Positions 58,938 to 61,157 of a DNA stretch of 61,157 nucleotides are shown here, piece after piece. The notes beneath the pieces were generated by a model. The model did no database searches. It was not told where the DNA came from and was given only the letters and a program-made list of their open reading frames with translations. Position numbers and translations under genes: made by a program. Each line of letters starts with the position of its first letter. The stretch's first letter is position 1. Source of the DNA: Bacteroidaceae bacterium (GTDB lineage Bacteria; Bacteroidota; Bacteroidia; Bacteroidales; Bacteroidaceae); assembly GCA_017429945.1 (NCBI GenBank), contig JAFRNY010000040.1, positions 1-61,157 of the forward strand, read 5' to 3'.

Positions 58938-59661
58938 AATCAACGACATTCTCGACAGCCTTCAAGGCCGTCAGCCTAAGATTAAGGACAGCTGGGACCT
59001 GACCGAAAGCATCTTGAAGAAGGTCGAGGAACAACAGGCCGCTGGGCTCAGCAACAACATACTCGCCAGCCGCAGTTCTCAAGAAACGCCTAGCTCCTCA
59101 TTCCCGGCAGGCACGCACAAGCGCAAGGCCTCCCTGTGGCGATGGGCTGCTGCGGCAGCAATCATCATTGCAGCCGGCCTCGGAGCAACGATCTACCAAT
59201 CGCAAACGTCACAGCAGAAAGGCGAAAGCGGCAGTCTCACCAGTGAGACAAATCAGTCTCACCTGCGAGACACGACAGTCTCACCAAGGAGACAAGCCGA
59301 TACATCCGCACGCATCGCACAAGACGACCTCACGCAAGAGCCATCACGACCGGTCAAATCGGTCCGCACGACCGCATGTCCCACCACAACTTTCTCTAAG
59401 AAGGAAATGGCTGCCTCGGAAAACAATGGTCAGCCTGCCCGAAAGCCCCGGAATAACGAGGACCTGAAACCTGGGCAGAGCACTATGCCAGCCGAGCCTG
59501 TCGCCGAGGAACAGCCCATGGCACTATCCTCCGTCCCTCAGGATGTAACGGAGACCGATCCACGCTTTGATGCTTACGCTCACATCGAGAAGGAGATGCG
59601 AGAGATTCACTCTCGAGGTGAAAAGGTTGAAGCTTTGGTGGCCGAAATCACAAAGCCATAG
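58930..59661 (+). CDS. Putative membrane anti-sigma factor with repeat-derived region
   Basis: A 243-aa protein with a cytoplasmic N-terminus (about 60 residues, KINDILDSLQGRQPKIKDSW), a single membrane helix (LWRWAAAAAIIIAAGLGATIY, residues about 66-86) and an extracytoplasmic tail ending in a helical segment (AHIEKEMREIHSRGEKVEALVAEI). No ZAS-type zinc motif is seen; the anti-sigma role is inferred from position, overlap with the sigma gene and topology. Residues about 101-123 and 130-150 are translated from two different 22-bp-period repeat arrays, so much of the tail just outside the membrane is repeat-derived. Confidence 0.65.
   Translation: MNKINDILDSLQGRQPKIKDSWDLTESILKKVEEQQAAGLSNNILASRSSQETPSSSFPAGTHKRKASLWRWAAAAAIIIAAGLGATIYQSQTSQQKGESGSLTSETNQSHLRDTTVSPRRQADTSARIAQDDLTQEPSRPVKSVRTTACPTTTFSKKEMAASENNGQPARKPRNNEDLKPGQSTMPAEPVAEEQPMALSSVPQDVTETDPRFDAYAHIEKEMREIHSRGEKVEALVAEITKP
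59233..59298. repeat. 22-bp-period AGTCTCAC array in the anti-sigma gene
   Basis: AGTCTCACC starts at 59233, 59255 and 59277, exactly 22 bp apart. Each unit contains the palindrome GTCTC-N6-GAGAC plus a short spacer. Three units make 66 bp (22 codons), and the copies are read in three different frames (SLTSET, SHLRDT, VSPRRQ). Confidence 0.88.
59321..59386. repeat. Decayed 22-bp-period ACGACC(GGT) array in the anti-sigma gene
   Basis: ACGACC begins at 59324, 59346 and 59368, exactly 22 bp apart. Only the middle unit keeps the full ACCGGT core seen in cobB and at 40302-40373; the third reads ACCGCA and the first ACCTCA. This suggests an older, eroded copy of the ACCGGT array. Confidence 0.7.
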
Positions 59662-59698
59662 AATTACCCCATCCACAATAAATACACTACAGCCCATC

Positions 59699-60847
59699 AT
59701 GAAACAGTCTATTCTCTTCCTTTCATTCCTTACGCTTTTTACACTTACGGCGACTGCACAGCCCAACGAGCGGCTGCACATTCTTGAGCAGATGCTGCAG
59801 GAGCAAGGCTTCGATATGGCGCACGTTCAGCGAAACGAACGAGGCATAGAGCATCGGTGGACGTCAACGTTGTATCAGTCATCTGAAAGGCCGCACCTCA
59901 CCCCAGGGCAATGGGACAAATGGACAAAAGAAGAACAGAAAGCATTCCTGTGGCGGAGCGACAGTATCAGAGCGCTTCAGCAACAACGAACAGCCGCAGC
60001 TATCGACCTCATCCGCAGCACATTCAGCACATTGGCTGCCGAGGCTTCGGAGAGTTATATGTTTGAGCTGCACAACAAGGAATGTGACACCATACGCCTG
60101 TCCATGGCATGGCGCGACAGCGAACATCCTCTCAACACATGGCGCGGCGACGGCGGCGTGTATTATTCAGGAGGACGCGAGATGGTCAGCTTCTATTACC
60201 AACGACCACCAGAACTTGACTGGGCTTCAGGGATGTACACACACGTCTTCACCGAACCTTATCCCGAACCGATGGGCGACATAAAGGCCTTCGACGGTCA
60301 GGCCTTCCAGCAGGCCGTCGTCATGCCTGTCGCAAAAAGAGCACTTAAGCTCAAAGGAGCGAAAAAGTTGCCCGTCTATTGGCGGCACGATGAAAGCTAC
60401 AAAGAGAACGGGAATGAACACTTCCTCTACAAAGTTACACACTACACCGACTATAGCGCCAACAAGCACACCGGTATCACCACAGGCGAAATGTACTTCA
60501 TTCCCAAAACTCTTGAGAAAGAAGCCACCGAGTTACTCGCAACGCTAGATTCTATGACCTACAATTACGTCACGGAGCACTACGACCAGGACTACACCTA
60601 TCGCTTCAATCCCCATTTCTACACAAACAACCTCACGCATATCGTCTCAGGCAGCAATTGGCCCGATAAGAGCCCTGTCCACAAAGAATATATGCTGAAT
60701 GCCTCACGCGACGAGGACGGCTACTACATCCTCTTCACCACCACCGAAGGAGAACCGTGGGTGCCAGAGGGTTTCACCAAACTCAAGAGCTGGATTAACG
60801 GCAAAGCCATCTATCTTAAGGACAAGAAAATAAAAGAGAAACGATAA
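59699..60847 (+). CDS. Secreted protein of unknown function
   Basis: A 382-aa protein with a signal peptide (MKQSILFLSFLTLFTLTATAQ). I do not recognise a domain. The N-terminal third is helical (LQQQRTAAAIDLIRSTFSTL) and the rest is beta-rich with many aromatic residues (YYSGGREMVSFYYQRPPELDW, WASGMYTHVFTEPYPEP). It follows the putative anti-sigma gene by 37 bp and may be the third gene of the sigma operon, perhaps a target or sensor. The open frame extends upstream into the anti-sigma gene, but ATG 59699 gives the signal peptide. Confidence 0.75.
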   Translation: MKQSILFLSFLTLFTLTATAQPNERLHILEQMLQEQGFDMAHVQRNERGIEHRWTSTLYQSSERPHLTPGQWDKWTKEEQKAFLWRSDSIRALQQQRTAAAIDLIRSTFSTLAAEASESYMFELHNKECDTIRLSMAWRDSEHPLNTWRGDGGVYYSGGREMVSFYYQRPPELDWASGMYTHVFTEPYPEPMGDIKAFDGQAFQQAVVMPVAKRALKLKGAKKLPVYWRHDESYKENGNEHFLYKVTHYTDYSANKHTGITTGEMYFIPKTLEKEATELLATLDSMTYNYVTEHYDQDYTYRFNPHFYTNNLTHIVSGSNWPDKSPVHKEYMLNASRDEDGYYILFTTTEGEPWVPEGFTKLKSWINGKAIYLKDKKIKEKR

Positions 60848-60904
60848 ATCATCTACATGTTCGCCCTTGATCTTTCGCCCTTACACCATTACGCCTATAG
60901 TCAT

Positions 60905-61018
60905 TAATCATCATACATTATCAATTATACATTATCAATTATACAGTGTCAATTATACATTATCAATTATACATTATTAATTATACATTATCAACTATAC
61001 ATTATACATTATACATTT
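60905..61018. repeat. AT-rich 14-bp tandem repeat (ATTATCAATTATAC)
   Basis: About eight degenerate copies of a 14-bp unit (TTATACATTATCAA) lie between the last gene and the rRNA terminator. Like the GTCATTC family, the unit is built from 7-bp halves. Confidence 0.85.
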
Positions 61019-61019
61019 A

Positions 61020-61060
61020 CAAGAAAAGCCCCGACAAGCTTAATGCTCGTCGGGGCTTTC
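61020..61060 (-). terminator. rRNA operon terminator
   Basis: A 14-bp stem (AAGCCCCGACGAGC / GCTTGTCGGGGCTT on the minus strand) with a 5-base loop is followed by TTTCTTG. It lies just beyond the 3' end of 5S rRNA. Confidence 0.88.
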
Positions 61061-61068
61061 TTGTAAAA

Positions 61069-61157
61069 GTGGCGGCTACCTACTCTCCCACGGGTGTGCA
61101 GTACCATCGGCGCAAGCGGGCTTAACTTCTCTGTTCGGGATGGGAAGAGGTGGGACC
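61069..61157 (-). rRNA. rrf: 5S ribosomal RNA, 3' part (cut by window edge)
   Basis: Read on the minus strand the sequence is CCACCTCTTCCCATCCCGAA, then CAGAGAAGTTAAGCCCGCTT, GCGCCGATGGTACTGCA and GTGGGAGAGTAGGTAGCCGC, the conserved body and 3' end of 5S rRNA. About 20-25 bases of the 5' end lie outside the window. The 23S and 16S genes are expected further right, transcribed toward this window. Confidence 0.95.

Noticed and set aside
61021-61157. tRNA gene near the rRNA end
   Set aside because: The hairpin is a terminator and the remainder is 5S; no cloverleaf was seen here or in other gaps.

Overview
The window is a gene-dense segment of a Bacteroidales chromosome (Bacteroidota). The evidence is the promoter type (a TAnnTTTG -7 element upstream of most first genes), abundant outer-membrane and lipoprotein genes (TonB-dependent receptors, a lipoprotein with an acidic stretch after its cysteine), a polysaccharide-degrading repertoire (GH28-like, GH51, GH53, GHL10, two serine-type sulfatases), an M49 peptidase with an HECLGH motif, and the 3' part of a 5S rRNA at the right edge. 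By eye the coding DNA is fairly GC-rich for the order; I do not assign a genus.

Layout. 1-11.4 kb: a minus-strand cobalamin locus headed by a cobalamin riboswitch: TonB receptor, CbiK-like chelatase lipoprotein, second TonB receptor, CobC-CobQ fusion, CbiB, CobJ-CobH(CbiC) fusion. 11.6-16.1 kb: GH28-like glycosidase, divergent sulfatase, and cobB/cbiA in tandem with the sulfatase. 16.1-24.2 kb: Ca2+-type P-ATPase, S9 peptidase, GH53 galactanase, small membrane protein, gmd. 24.4-30.7 kb: CapD/WbpM-like sugar dehydratase, then a cytidylyltransferase-GHMP kinase fusion, a RhaD-like aldolase, a threonine aldolase-like enzyme and a creatininase-family protein. 30.8-42.9 kb: aquaporin, UvrA, GHL10, an outer-membrane protein, a GxxExxY cassette, a NagB-PIG-L fusion, a SIMPL protein and GH51. 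43.0-52.2 kb: a plus-strand run with a headless Rad50-like zinc-hook protein, a mini AraC regulator, DPP III, an AlkD-like protein, a nitrilase, a Fur-family regulator, PurA and a HAD phosphatase. 52.2-61.2 kb: TPR protein, SNF2-SWIM helicase, LeuB, sulfatase, ECF sigma with a putative anti-sigma and a secreted protein, AT-rich tandem repeats, rRNA terminator and 5S.

The most striking signal is not a gene but several families of short repeats that invade intergenic DNA and also sit in frame inside coding sequences. One family is an array with a palindromic ACCGGT core repeated at an exact 22-bp period. It has four cores inside cobB, four in the GH51 intergenic region, and a decayed copy inside the anti-sigma gene. 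A sister array with the core AGTCTCAC has the same 22-bp period and lies in the same anti-sigma gene. Because 22 is not a multiple of 3, successive copies are read in all three frames, and a block of three units (66 bp) restores the frame. Other families (GC-rich palindromes, TGACGAA-type 14-bp repeats, ATTAAC 9-bp repeats) form linkers in CobJ-CobH and CobC-CobQ, insert in CbiB and a TonB receptor, create the C-termini of CbiB and CobQ, and even extend a peripheral arm of the cobalamin riboswitch.

Functionally the B12 genes combine uptake (two receptors, surface chelatase) with corrin-ring assembly and lower-ligand-linker steps. The glycosidases and sulfatases point to use of pectin, arabinogalactan and sulfated glycans. 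gmd and the CapD-like enzyme point to surface glycan synthesis.
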